In this document: positions 24,178 to 32,197 of the stretch, piece by piece | How the letters are laid out: each line of letters begins with the position of its first letter | How positions within the stretch are numbered: position 1 is the stretch's first letter | From: Chloroflexota bacterium | GTDB lineage: Bacteria > Chloroflexota > Anaerolineae > Promineifilales > Promineifilaceae | Assembly: GCA_014584575.1 (NCBI GenBank) | Contig: JACTMP010000018.1 | Span: 1 to 64,000, forward strand | Reading direction: 5' to 3' | Length of the DNA stretch: 64,000 bases | The notes under the pieces: model-generated | Databases searched by the model: none | Told to the model about the DNA's origin: nothing | Seen by the model: only the letters and a program-made list of their open reading frames with translations | Program-made: the position numbers and the translations under genes

Positions 24178-25926
24178 GTGGAAGACCCATCAACAACCCA
24201 GATACACACCAATCTCAATGACCTGCGCAAACTGATTGATAACCTGGGCACGGCCGTGAATCAGCAGCAGCAGACCATCATCACGACCCGGCCCGATGTT
24301 GCCCATCCCGTTATCTCCCGCTCCAGCGACGAAATCACCCGCCAGTTGGTGGTGTTGCGCCGTACCGTTGAAGACCTGGAAAGGCGTGTCAAAGCCCAGG
24401 AAAAAGAGCGCGAACAACTGCGTGCCCTGCAAGACGTGGGCGCCATGATCAACTCCTCCCTTGATCTTGATCAAGTATTAGTGGTAGTGATGGACGCCAT
24501 CATAGACCTGACCAAAGCCGAACGATCCATCTTGCTGCTGAAAAGTGAGGACACCGGCGAATTAGACGTGCGCGTCTACCGCAACATGGACCGGGAAACG
24601 CTGGAAAAATCCTCCTTCGACTTCAGCCGCAGTATCGTGCGCGCTGTGGCCGAATCCGGCGAACCCATTGTCACCATGAACGCCATGTCAGACAGCCGCT
24701 TTGCCGCCCAGGAAAGCATCATCAGCTACAACCTGCGCTCCATCCTCTGTGTGCCCCTCAAAATCAAAGAGATGATCATCGGGGTCATCTTTGCCGATAA
24801 CCGGGTGCAGGCCGGCGTGTTTGGCGATACCGACCGGGATTTGCTGGCCTCCTTTGCCAACCAGGCGGCCGTAGCCATTGAAAATGCCCGCCTCTTCCAA
24901 CAAATCCGTAACCACCTGACCGAAATCACGGAAATGCGCGACCTGATGGACAACGTCTTTGCCTCCATCACCAGCGGCGTCATCACCATTGACGAGGAGG
25001 AGCGCATCGCCCTCTATAATCGCGCCGCCGAACGCATCCTGGGTTATCCGCAGAACGCCATCATGCGCCAGACCTACCAGACGGCGCTGGAAACCTTGAA
25101 CCTGCCGATAGAACCGCTGGTAGAAGATGTGCGCCACAAAGGGGGTGTGCAAAACACTGAGGTAGACCTGGTTATCAGCCGTCGTCCCGGCGTCACCACC
25201 CTGAACCTGACCCTCACCCCACTGCGCGATTATGAACAGGAAACGCTCGGTGTGGCTATGGTGCTGAACGATGTCACCGAAAAGAAAAACCTGGAAAGCG
25301 TGCGCCGCTACCTGCCGCCCGCCCTGGTAGACCAGATTCGAGATCTGGACGCGGCACAGCGGCCGCAGCACCGGATTATGAGCGTCCTTTTTGCCGATGT
25401 GCGCGGCTACAGCACCTTTAGCGAACACGTAGACCCGGAAAAGCTGATTCAAATTATGAACGGCTACTTCACCATCTTTGTCCGCGCCATTGATAACTTT
25501 GAAGGGCTGACCGATAAGTTTATGGGCGACGCGGTGATGGCGCTGTATAACACGCCGCTCAACCCGCAGCGCCGCCACGCCGAACGCGCCGTGCGCACAG
25601 CGTTGATGATTCAGGAAAATATGCGCGCCTACCTGGCCGAAATACCGGAAGACCGCCGCCTGCATTTTGGCGTGGGGGTGCATACCGGCGAAGCGGTGGT
25701 GGGCAATGTGGGCAGCAGCCTGCGCAAAGATTATTCGGCCATTGGCGACGCCGTGAACCTGGCCAAGCGGGTGCAGGAAAACGCCGGCGGCGATGAAGTG
25801 TTACTCAGCAGCGCCACCTATGAACTGGTGAAGGATTGGGTGGTAGCCGAAGCGATGGAACCCATTCGCGTGAAAGGCCGCCAGACATTGGAGCAAATTT
25901 ACCGATTGCAAGGCACAAAAACGTGA
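24178..25926 (+). CDS. GAF-PAS adenylate cyclase (class III)
   Basis: A soluble cyclase of 582 residues. An N-terminal coiled coil (about 45-85) leads to a GAF domain (about 90-245), a PAS domain (about 255-375) and a class III cyclase catalytic domain (about 395-570). Metal-binding Asp residues lie in FADVRGYSTF and FMGDAVMALY. The Lys of TDKFMGD and the Asp of the SAIGDAVN segment match the adenine-specifying pair, and Asn/Arg in NLAKRVQ match the transition-state residues. It probably makes cAMP in response to a small ligand or redox signal. The GTG start has AGGA upstream. Confidence 0.9.
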   Translation: MEDPSTTQIHTNLNDLRKLIDNLGTAVNQQQQTIITTRPDVAHPVISRSSDEITRQLVVLRRTVEDLERRVKAQEKEREQLRALQDVGAMINSSLDLDQVLVVVMDAIIDLTKAERSILLLKSEDTGELDVRVYRNMDRETLEKSSFDFSRSIVRAVAESGEPIVTMNAMSDSRFAAQESIISYNLRSILCVPLKIKEMIIGVIFADNRVQAGVFGDTDRDLLASFANQAAVAIENARLFQQIRNHLTEITEMRDLMDNVFASITSGVITIDEEERIALYNRAAERILGYPQNAIMRQTYQTALETLNLPIEPLVEDVRHKGGVQNTEVDLVISRRPGVTTLNLTLTPLRDYEQETLGVAMVLNDVTEKKNLESVRRYLPPALVDQIRDLDAAQRPQHRIMSVLFADVRGYSTFSEHVDPEKLIQIMNGYFTIFVRAIDNFEGLTDKFMGDAVMALYNTPLNPQRRHAERAVRTALMIQENMRAYLAEIPEDRRLHFGVGVHTGEAVVGNVGSSLRKDYSAIGDAVNLAKRVQENAGGDEVLLSSATYELVKDWVVAEAMEPIRVKGRQTLEQIYRLQGTKT

Positions 25927-25985
25927 TGTATGAAACGTGATGCGTGAATTTTACTTGTCACGTTTCACGCATCACGCATCATGTA
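25921..25985. repeat. gtgatgc/gtgaaac fold-back word repeat
   Basis: cgtgatgtatgaaacgtgatgcgtgaa pairs with tcacgtttcacgcatcacgcatcatg across a short centre. It starts within the cyclase stop codon and probably terminates its transcript. Confidence 0.85.
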
Positions 25986-26027
25986 AAAAGTGCTCACCTT
26001 CCCCAAACGAGATAAAATTCCCCGATT

Positions 26028-26603
26028 ATGACACTATTAGACGTTGTAAAACTCCCGGCGCCGATTTTGCGCCAGAAAACAAGACCGGTTACTAAATTTG
26101 ACGATGAACTGCAAACGCTGATTGACAACATGGTGGAAACCATGCGGGAGAGCAACGGCGTGGGGTTGGCCGCCCCGCAAATTGGGCTGCCGATGCAGTT
26201 GGCCGTCATAGAAACGCTGCCCAAAGAAGATGACCAGGGCAACGAAATTCCCGATTCCCGCGAGTTGTTTGTGATTGCCAACCCGGAGATTGTGTGGCAG
26301 TCACGGGAAGTGGTGGATGGGGTGGAAGGCTGCCTCTCGATTCCCGGCTATGTGGGCGAGGTGGAGCGGCATGAGGTGGTACGGGTGCGGGCACAAGATC
26401 GGTACGGCCGTAAAGTCAAACTGAAACTCAACGGCTGGACGGCCCGCATCTTCCAACACGAGATTGACCACCTGAACGGCATCCTCTACATTGACCGCCT
26501 GACAGCCCCAGAGCACCTGTGGACGGACGAGGAGTTTGAGAAGATGCAGGAAGCAGCGAAGAAACGACGTGAGAAAAGAGAAGAAACTGCGCCTACTTTA
26601 TAA
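26028..26603 (+). CDS. def: Peptide deformylase
   Basis: A protein of 191 residues that removes the formyl group from nascent protein N-termini. All three family motifs are present: GVGLAAPQIG, EGCLSIPG and QHEIDHLNG, supplying the metal-binding Cys, His and His and the catalytic Glu. A 16-residue charged tail follows. Its last bases overlap the convergent small gene at 26593. No fmt gene is adjacent. Confidence 0.96.
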   Translation: MTLLDVVKLPAPILRQKTRPVTKFDDELQTLIDNMVETMRESNGVGLAAPQIGLPMQLAVIETLPKEDDQGNEIPDSRELFVIANPEIVWQSREVVDGVEGCLSIPGYVGEVERHEVVRVRAQDRYGRKVKLKLNGWTARIFQHEIDHLNGILYIDRLTAPEHLWTDEEFEKMQEAAKKRREKREETAPTL

Positions 26604-26961
26604 GTGTACTAAAAAATCCGCGAAGAACGCGAGGGTTTTCTCTGGAAACTTTGTTCCTTTGTACCTCTGCGTTACTTTTTTCTGTAGATCTCCCCAGAGT
26701 TTCTAAACGATTTATTATTTGATCTTCGGCCTGGTACATTTCCAATGATTCTTCAATGACTTTCGCAGCAGATTTCCACATTTCTTCTATGGAAGATGTA
26801 TCTGCTTCAAACAAAGTATGACGGACTATAGGATGTTGAGGCGAAATGCCCAACCTGATCGCCTGTTCTTCAAACTGGTGAAACAACTGCTGTGCTTGCG
26901 CTACATTCCCTTGTGACCGAAGGCGTATTACTTCAGCGAATAATTCAAACAAATCTTCCAT
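26593..26961 (-). CDS. Small hypothetical helical protein
   Basis: A protein of about 122 residues, unrecognised. It is predicted to be largely helical (MEDLFELFAEVIRLRSQGN at the start), with no signal peptide or membrane helix. The ATG at 26961 is preceded by AGGG. The last ~30 residues are encoded by an iterated intergenic-type word repeat (26616-26690), so the original C-terminus may have been replaced. It lies in an AT-richer patch poor in the ACGGCCGT palindrome. Confidence 0.5.
   Translation of the reverse strand: MEDLFELFAEVIRLRSQGNVAQAQQLFHQFEEQAIRLGISPQHPIVRHTLFEADTSSIEEMWKSAAKVIEESLEMYQAEDQIINRLETLGRSTEKSNAEVQRNKVSRENPRVLRGFFSTLIK
26616..26690. repeat. cgcgaagaacgcgag / cagaggtac repeat at the 3' end of a small gene
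   Basis: Short iterated words resembling the cgcagaggcgcagag repeat at 51594 run through the 3' end of the small gene and into the gap before the peptide deformylase stop. Confidence 0.6.
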
Positions 26962-27034
26962 ACTTAACCCTAGCAAAACTTTGCTGGATGATTATTCTCA
27001 CACTTTATTGGTCAGAGATTGAAGTTTAGAGTTG

Positions 27035-27559
27035 TTATGGACCACAGCCCGAACCCAAATCTGTGGTGAATCCTACGTTGTTAATACTATAGGCGACGGC
27101 AGCCTGGCCGGATGGGACATAGCAAGAAGCGTTAATCAAACAAGCTGGAAAAGCATCACATACAGATCCACCTACACAGCCCCCAATTGCGCCTCCCCCT
27201 CCTCCATAGAACCCAAATATAAAGGGTCCGGGTGAAGTTAAGAATAGATCATTGGCGATCTTAGGTCCTACACACCACATAAGACCTGCATGACCACCAG
27301 GCCCATCAGTTTGGTTTGCAAGATCATCAATTGCCTTGTCATAATCAATACCAATCGCCTCAAGTTCTTTTCTAATCTGGTCTTGATCCGTAATGACATT
27401 TAACTCCAGATTGTAATCTGTTACCCCTGGTTCCCACACCAAAACCGGTAAATTTTCAGCGGTCAATGGAATTGGAATATCTCCAGCAGTTACCGGTATC
27501 GCAACTAACAACACTATGGAAACCATCACAAACCCTAAAATGCAAACTTTCTTTATCAT
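27035..27559 (-). CDS. Secreted Gly/Cys-rich protein
   Basis: A protein of 174 residues with a clear signal peptide (about 1-25, ending VTAGD). The mature part has an acidic first half with helical potential (about 55-85). A second half contains FYGGGGGAIGGCVGGSVC and further Cys (seven in total), suggesting a disulfide-bonded or surface-active domain. No family is recognised. A strong AAGGAG site precedes the ATG. Upstream lies a four-copy 11-bp-spaced direct repeat and then the gene for a stand-alone winged-helix regulator, which probably controls it. The base composition is AT-richer than the neighbourhood. Confidence 0.68.
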   Translation of the reverse strand: MIKKVCILGFVMVSIVLLVAIPVTAGDIPIPLTAENLPVLVWEPGVTDYNLELNVITDQDQIRKELEAIGIDYDKAIDDLANQTDGPGGHAGLMWCVGPKIANDLFLTSPGPFIFGFYGGGGGAIGGCVGGSVCDAFPACLINASCYVPSGQAAVAYSINNVGFTTDLGSGCGP

Positions 27560-27614
27560 GGCTCAATCTCCTTGTATGTATGTTACAAATACCTGATGTT
27601 GATAAGTTTGTTTT

Positions 27615-27678
27615 ATTTTAGGCACAGTTTTGATCAGTCTGTATCTGAAATGTATCTGGTTTGTATCAGGTTCGCATC
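27615..27678 (-). promoter_or_regulatory. Candidate operator with four 11-bp-spaced direct repeats, and a -10 box
   Basis: TGTATC occurs at 27640, 27651 and 27662, and the variant CGCATC at 27673, exactly 11 bp apart. Heptamer-like direct repeats at one-helical-turn spacing are the binding-site form of OmpR/SARP-type winged-helix proteins. On the minus strand, TAAAAT (27615-27620) could be the -10, putting the nearest repeat over the -35 position, as in SARP-activated promoters. It sits between the regulator gene and the secreted-protein gene. Confidence 0.6.
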
Positions 27679-27694
27679 GAAAACTGGGTGAAGT

Positions 27695-28051
27695 TTACAT
27701 ATTACCGGTTTGTGAAGATTTTGAGATTTGCAAACAGTAGCCTACCTGACGTATTGTGCGAATGGGCAAGGATTGTCCCTGACAATTCGGGCAATCTTGA
27801 AAACCTTTCCTCAGGCGAGAGATAGCCAGACGGACCAGATACCAATCGCTGGCATCAGGATCGTAGTTCCATACCTGCTCTAGCAGTTCGTCATAGAAAC
27901 AAACCCTGTTGGCGTTGTCGTAAAGGTAAACGAGCAGATTGAAATGCAAACAGGTTAACTCTATCGGCTGCCCACAACAATAAGCCTGCCGTCTCTCTCT
28001 ATCAATCGTGACGTTGCCTATCTTCAAGCCGGATGTATCATCGTCCAACAT
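27695..28051 (-). CDS. Stand-alone OmpR/SARP-type winged-helix regulator
   Basis: A protein of about 118 residues consisting only of a Trans_reg_C winged-helix domain: LTCLHFNLLVYLYDNANRVC for the first helices, LLEQVWNY, and the recognition region VRLAISRLRKGFQDC, then the wing IRTIRQVGYCL. There is no receiver domain, so it is not a classical response regulator. Several Cys could make it redox- or metal-responsive (Cys-Cys in AYCCGQ, CPNC). The ATG at 28051 follows GGGGAG. Its gene precedes the secreted Gly/Cys-rich protein gene on the same strand. Confidence 0.82.
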   Translation of the reverse strand: MLDDDTSGLKIGNVTIDRERRQAYCCGQPIELTCLHFNLLVYLYDNANRVCFYDELLEQVWNYDPDASDWYLVRLAISRLRKGFQDCPNCQGQSLPIRTIRQVGYCLQISKSSQTGNM

Positions 28052-28321
28052 CAACCATCTCCCCTAATTCTATTCACAGGCCGTTTTCACAAATCATAAT
28101 GGAACAACTATATTGCCATTATCCAATAGAATCCTATGAAACTTCTGATGTTGCTGCTGATTGGCTAGTCTCCCGACCACCCTGTGCTGCTATGGTTGTT
28201 ATGCTACCAATACGCTTCTGTATGGCAGACATTATACTCCCCCCCCCCAAAAAAAAAGCAATCTGGTCTTAAATTCCCTGATGGTTATAATCTTATTCAT
28301 CTGGTTTTAAGGAGACATAAC
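28052..28321. other. AT-rich gap with C10-A9 tract
   Basis: No gene is recognised between the regulator and gatC. The stretch is AT-rich and contains a run of ten C (28239-28248) followed by nine A (28249-28257), a likely slippage or assembly-sensitive site. An AAGGAG site for gatC lies at its end. Confidence 0.6.
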
Positions 28322-28615
28322 ATGTCTTTAACACGCAGTGATGTGGAGAAGATTGCGCAGTTGGCGCGGTTGGAATTGACGGAAGATGAACGGGCCTTGT
28401 ACCAGGGGCAGCTTTCGGCGATTCTGGATTATGCGGCGCGGCTGAACGAACTAGACCTGGATGGTGTACCGCCCACAGCCCATGCCGTGACGCAGCAAAA
28501 TGTGTGGCGCGAGGATGTGGCGGCGCCGGGCATGGCCATGGAAGATGTGCTGCTGAATGCGCCCAAACAGGCAGATAACCAGTTTGTGGTGCAGGCTGTG
28601 TTGGATGAGGGGTGA
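28322..28615 (+). CDS. gatC: Asp/Glu-tRNA amidotransferase subunit C
   Basis: A protein of 97 residues that wraps GatA and GatB in the GatCAB enzyme converting Glu-tRNA(Gln) or Asp-tRNA(Asn) to the amide form. It has the typical start SLTRSDVEKIAQLARLELT, the ILDYAARLNELDLDGVPPT middle and late VQAVLDEG. The ATG follows AAGGAG. gatB and gatA lie elsewhere in the window on the opposite strand. Confidence 0.95.
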   Translation: MSLTRSDVEKIAQLARLELTEDERALYQGQLSAILDYAARLNELDLDGVPPTAHAVTQQNVWREDVAAPGMAMEDVLLNAPKQADNQFVVQAVLDEG

Positions 28616-28648
28616 GAGGGGGCCGTAACCCTTCAGGTACGGTTGTCT

Positions 28649-30403
28649 ATGAGCAAACGTGAATTTCACCTCGATGATGCGGTTGTGTATGACCGGTCAG
28701 GCGCGGTGCGCTGGATATGGTCGCATTTGTGGCAATATCCCTGGCTGCCGGTGCTGGTGGTGCTGGCTTCGGTGGTGAACAATTTTGCCGCCAGCGGGGT
28801 GCAGGTGTTGATCGGCCGCACCTTTGACCTGATTACCAGCGATAACTGGCAGGTGGCGGTGCTGGTGGGGTTGTCGCTGGCGGTGTTTGGGGTGATTGCC
28901 GTGCAGAGCATCATGGGGCTGGCGCGTAACTGGATGAATGAGTTTATTGCCCAACGGTTTGAGCGGGATTCGCGGCAGGAGTTTTACATCAGCCTGTTGG
29001 GAAAGGACCAGACGTTTCACGGCCGTCAGCGCATTGGCGACGTGATGGCGCGAGCCACCAACGACGTGCGCACCCTCAACCTGATGTTCAGCCCCGGCTT
29101 GATGCTCATCGTGGATTCCCTCATGGGCATCGTCGCCCCTATTGTGCTGATCACCCTGCTAGACGCGCGTTTGCTGCTGGTGCCGGCCATTTTTTTGCTG
29201 TTGTTTGTCATAACGGTGTGGGACTATTCGCGGCAGTTGAACCCGGTGAGCCTGGCGCAGCGGGAGCAGTTTGGCCTGATGAACGCCGGGCTGGCGGAGG
29301 CGATTGGCGGCATTGAGGTGGTGAAAGGTAATGCCCAGGAGCAGCAGGAGCTAGAGGAGTTTGCGGCCAATGCGGGCCGTTTCAAAACATATTTTGTAAA
29401 ACAGGGCATCATCCAGGCGCGTTATTTGCCGCTGCTGGTGTTTAGCGTTTGCCTGGGGCTGGCCTTTTTCCATGCGTTGTGGCTGTGGCAGGCAGGTACG
29501 CTGACGTTAGGGCAGGTGGTGACGTATATGGGGCTGTTTGGGATGCTGCGTTTTCCCACATTTATCTCCATTTTCTCGTTTAACCTGGTGCAGTTAGGCA
29601 TTGCCAGCGCCGAACGGCTGTTGGAAATGATGAACGACGAGACGGAGTTGGATGAGAATGAAAAGGGGATCAGTCAGCCAATTCACGGCCGTGTCACTTT
29701 TGAAAACGTCAGCTTTGGCTATGACGGTACACCGGTGATCAAAAACATCAGCTTTACGGCCGAACCAGGGCAAACGGTGGCCATTGTCGGCCAGACGGGG
29801 TCGGGCAAAAGCACGTTGACGCGGCTGATTAACCGCATATTTGATGCCAACGACGGCCGTATTCTGGTGGATGGTGTAGATGTGCGCGAGTGGAGTCTGG
29901 AGTCCCTCCGTTCCCAAATATCCACTATCGAGCAAGATGTCTTCCTCTTCTCCCGCTCCATCGCCGAAAACATCGCCTTTGGCTGCCCGGATGCCACGAT
30001 GATGGAAATTGAAACGGCCGCCCGGCAAGCCCAGGCGCACGACTTTATTATGAGTTTTGACCAGGGATACGAGACAGAAGCGGGCGAACGGGGCGCAACG
30101 CTCTCCGGCGGGCAGCGGCAGCGGGTGGCCATTGCCCGCGCCTTCCTTACCAATCCGCGCATCCTCATTCTGGACGACAGCACCAGCGCCATTGACAGCG
30201 CCACCGAAGACCAGATTCAAAAAGCGATGCGCCACATCAGCCGCCAGCGCACCACGTTCCTGATTACCCACCGCCTCTCCCAAATTCGCTGGGCGGACCA
30301 GATTCTCGTCCTCAGCCACGGTGAACTGGTAGACCAGGGTACACACGACGACCTGCTGGCACGCAGCCCGGCGTACCAACGTATTTTTGCGCGGTATGAT
30401 TAG
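28649..30403 (+). CDS. Half-ABC exporter, degenerate-site subunit
   Basis: A type IV (exporter) ABC half-transporter of about 584 residues: six membrane helices (about 25-320) and a nucleotide-binding domain with GQTGSGKST, signature LSGGQRQR and Walker B ILILDDSTS. The catalytic Glu after Walker B is Asp here, as in the TM287-type subunit of heterodimeric exporters. The second half-transporter at 32198 has the intact Glu but an altered signature, so the two probably pair. An ATG at 28649 is chosen over a TTG six bases earlier. Confidence 0.9.
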   Translation: MSKREFHLDDAVVYDRSGAVRWIWSHLWQYPWLPVLVVLASVVNNFAASGVQVLIGRTFDLITSDNWQVAVLVGLSLAVFGVIAVQSIMGLARNWMNEFIAQRFERDSRQEFYISLLGKDQTFHGRQRIGDVMARATNDVRTLNLMFSPGLMLIVDSLMGIVAPIVLITLLDARLLLVPAIFLLLFVITVWDYSRQLNPVSLAQREQFGLMNAGLAEAIGGIEVVKGNAQEQQELEEFAANAGRFKTYFVKQGIIQARYLPLLVFSVCLGLAFFHALWLWQAGTLTLGQVVTYMGLFGMLRFPTFISIFSFNLVQLGIASAERLLEMMNDETELDENEKGISQPIHGRVTFENVSFGYDGTPVIKNISFTAEPGQTVAIVGQTGSGKSTLTRLINRIFDANDGRILVDGVDVREWSLESLRSQISTIEQDVFLFSRSIAENIAFGCPDATMMEIETAARQAQAHDFIMSFDQGYETEAGERGATLSGGQRQRVAIARAFLTNPRILILDDSTSAIDSATEDQIQKAMRHISRQRTTFLITHRLSQIRWADQILVLSHGELVDQGTHDDLLARSPAYQRIFARYD

Positions 30404-30451
30404 AATAGGTACGCGGATGACACGGATCGGACGGATTATCACGGATATTTT

Positions 30452-31609
30452 ATGAGTGGAATTCCTAAACACACAGAGATTGTAGTCATTGGTGGCGGGG
30501 TGATGGGCGCGAGTACGGCGTATCACCTGGCGCAGCGCGGGGTGCGGGATGTGGCCTTGCTGGAGAAGGAGTCGTTCTATGGCTCCGGGGCGACGGGGCG
30601 CTGTGCCGGCGGCGTGCGTTACCAGTTCAGCACCGAAGTCAACATTCGCCTGTCGCAGGCCAGTTTGCCCATGCTGGATCGCTTTGAGGAGGAGATGGGG
30701 CAGGCCATTGACCGGCGACGCTGCGGTTATTACTTGCTGCTCACCCGCGAACAAGATGTGCCCCAATTCCGGCGCAACGTGGAACTCCAGCGTCGGTTGG
30801 GTGTACCCACGCAATGGCTGTCCGGCGCTGAGGTGCGGCAGCGGCTGCCATTTCTTCAGGCGGATGACGTGCTGGCGGCCACCGTTTGCCCGGAGGATGG
30901 GCTGGCGGACCCGAACGGGGTGGTGGCGGGCTATGTGAATGGGGCCAGGCGGTTGGGGGTGCAATTGTGGGCGGACACGGCCGTAGACGCCATCACGTAT
31001 AAAAATAAAACCTACATCATCCACACTAACCAGGGCAACATCGAGTGCCAGAAAATCGTCAACGCCGCCGGGCCCTGGGCCGGGCAGATCAGCGACATGC
31101 TGGGCGTGCCGCTGCCCATCACCCCCCTGCGCCGCCAGTGGATTACCACCACCCCCCTGCCCGGCCTGCCGCCCGATTTTCCCTTTGTCATCTTCTTCGG
31201 CCAGAGCCTCTATTTCCACCCCGAAGGCAAAGGGCTGCTCACCGGCATGTCCAACCCGCACGAAAAGCCAGGTTTTGACCAATCGGTGGATGAAGCGTGG
31301 GAACTTGTGCATTTAGAGGCGGCCATTCACCGGCTGCCCTTGCTGGAAAGAGCGGGGCGGCAGTCCGGGTTGGCCGGGCTGTATGAGATGACGCCAGACG
31401 CCCACCCCATCATCAGCGGCGTGCCGGGCGTGAATGGGTATTACGTGGTCGCCGGTTTCTCCGGGCATGGCTTTATGCACGGCCCCATTGCCGGCAAGCT
31501 GATGGCGGAGATTATCCTGGACGGGGCCGCGCACACGGTGGACGTCAGTATGTTGGACTATGCGCGGTTTGGCGACGGCCGTCTCATCCAGGAGTACAAT
31601 GTGGTATGA
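30452..31609 (+). CDS. FAD-dependent amine/amino-acid oxidoreductase (DAO family)
   Basis: A protein of 385 residues, resembling sarcosine oxidase beta subunit or glycine/D-amino-acid oxidase. The FAD-binding dinucleotide motif VIGGGVMGASTAYHLAQRG is near the start, GRCAGGVRYQF follows, and the C-terminal GFSGHGFMHGPIAGKLMAE contacts the flavin. It is cytoplasmic, with no signal peptide. The gap before it holds atccg-type words, and the ATG lacks a clear ribosome-binding site. Its position between two ABC half-genes does not reveal the substrate. Confidence 0.88.
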   Translation: MSGIPKHTEIVVIGGGVMGASTAYHLAQRGVRDVALLEKESFYGSGATGRCAGGVRYQFSTEVNIRLSQASLPMLDRFEEEMGQAIDRRRCGYYLLLTREQDVPQFRRNVELQRRLGVPTQWLSGAEVRQRLPFLQADDVLAATVCPEDGLADPNGVVAGYVNGARRLGVQLWADTAVDAITYKNKTYIIHTNQGNIECQKIVNAAGPWAGQISDMLGVPLPITPLRRQWITTTPLPGLPPDFPFVIFFGQSLYFHPEGKGLLTGMSNPHEKPGFDQSVDEAWELVHLEAAIHRLPLLERAGRQSGLAGLYEMTPDAHPIISGVPGVNGYYVVAGFSGHGFMHGPIAGKLMAEIILDGAAHTVDVSMLDYARFGDGRLIQEYNVV

Positions 31610-31661
31610 GCGATGGGTATGTTAAAATGTTCCCCATCATGTGGTGATTGTGGAGGATAGT

Positions 31662-31886
31662 ATGATGGGCATAGAAGCGCTGCAATCAGTTCAATACATT
31701 TCGGCCAAAGGCAAACGTTTTGCCGTTGTCAACCTGGATGATTGGGAGACGTTGCTCGAATGGCTGGAAACTGTTGAAGATATTGAAATAGCCAAACAAG
31801 CCATGACCTCTCTAAAAGCAGCGGGCGGCGATAGGCAGCAGGCTGGTTGGCTGCGATGGGACGAGGTGAAAGAAGAATTAGGGTGA
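31662..31886 (+). CDS. Antitoxin, Phd/RelB-like
   Basis: A protein of 74 residues whose first half (IEALQSVQYISAKGKRFAVVNLDDWETLLEWLE) matches the Phd/YefM-RelB style fold and whose C-terminal WLRWDEVKEELG is typical of toxin-binding tails. The ATG at 31662 has GGAGG seven bases upstream, so an earlier GTG is rejected. It overlaps the toxin start (GTGA). It probably represses its own operon. Confidence 0.8.
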   Translation: MMGIEALQSVQYISAKGKRFAVVNLDDWETLLEWLETVEDIEIAKQAMTSLKAAGGDRQQAGWLRWDEVKEELG

Positions 31887-32185
31887 GCCACTATACCGTT
31901 TTTGTGATTCCTGACGCCTGGCAAGAAATCAAAGGGCTGCCAGGCCATATGCGCCAACGTCTTAAGCGAGCCATTGATGACCTGGCAGATAACCCTCGTC
32001 CATCTCAAAGTAAAAGACTGGAGACGCCTGAGATCGAGCCAGAACTCAGGCGTTTGCGGCTAGATCGCTGGCGTGTGGTATATGCTATTAGTGAAGAGGA
32101 GAACACAATAGACGTTTTAGCTGTTCGCAAACGACCGCCTTATGATTACGGCGATCTAACCACCTTGATTGAGACGATTCAATAA
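31883..32185 (+). CDS. RelE/ParE-family toxin
   Basis: A protein of about 100 residues with the family core: VFVIPDAWQEIKGLP at the start, RLKRAIDDLADNP, ELRRLRLDRWRVVYAI and the late VLAVRKRPPYDY. RelE relatives cut mRNA on the ribosome and ParE relatives act on gyrase. The sequence does not decide between them. The GTG start at 31883 overlaps the antitoxin stop, as usual for these pairs. The pair sits between an FAD oxidase gene and the second ABC half-gene. Confidence 0.82.
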   Translation: MSHYTVFVIPDAWQEIKGLPGHMRQRLKRAIDDLADNPRPSQSKRLETPEIEPELRRLRLDRWRVVYAISEEENTIDVLAVRKRPPYDYGDLTTLIETIQ

Positions 32186-32197
32186 GCAAGGGTTTTT

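Noticed and set aside
28239..28257. C10-A9 homopolymer as a phase-variation switch
   Set aside because: It lies in non-coding DNA about 65 bp before the gatC start, an essential gene. A switch is unlikely, and it may be an assembly-sensitive tract.
29594..31312. 572-codon minus-strand open frame over the ABC and FAD oxidoreductase genes
   Set aside because: It crosses two convincing plus-strand genes and has no recognisable domain.
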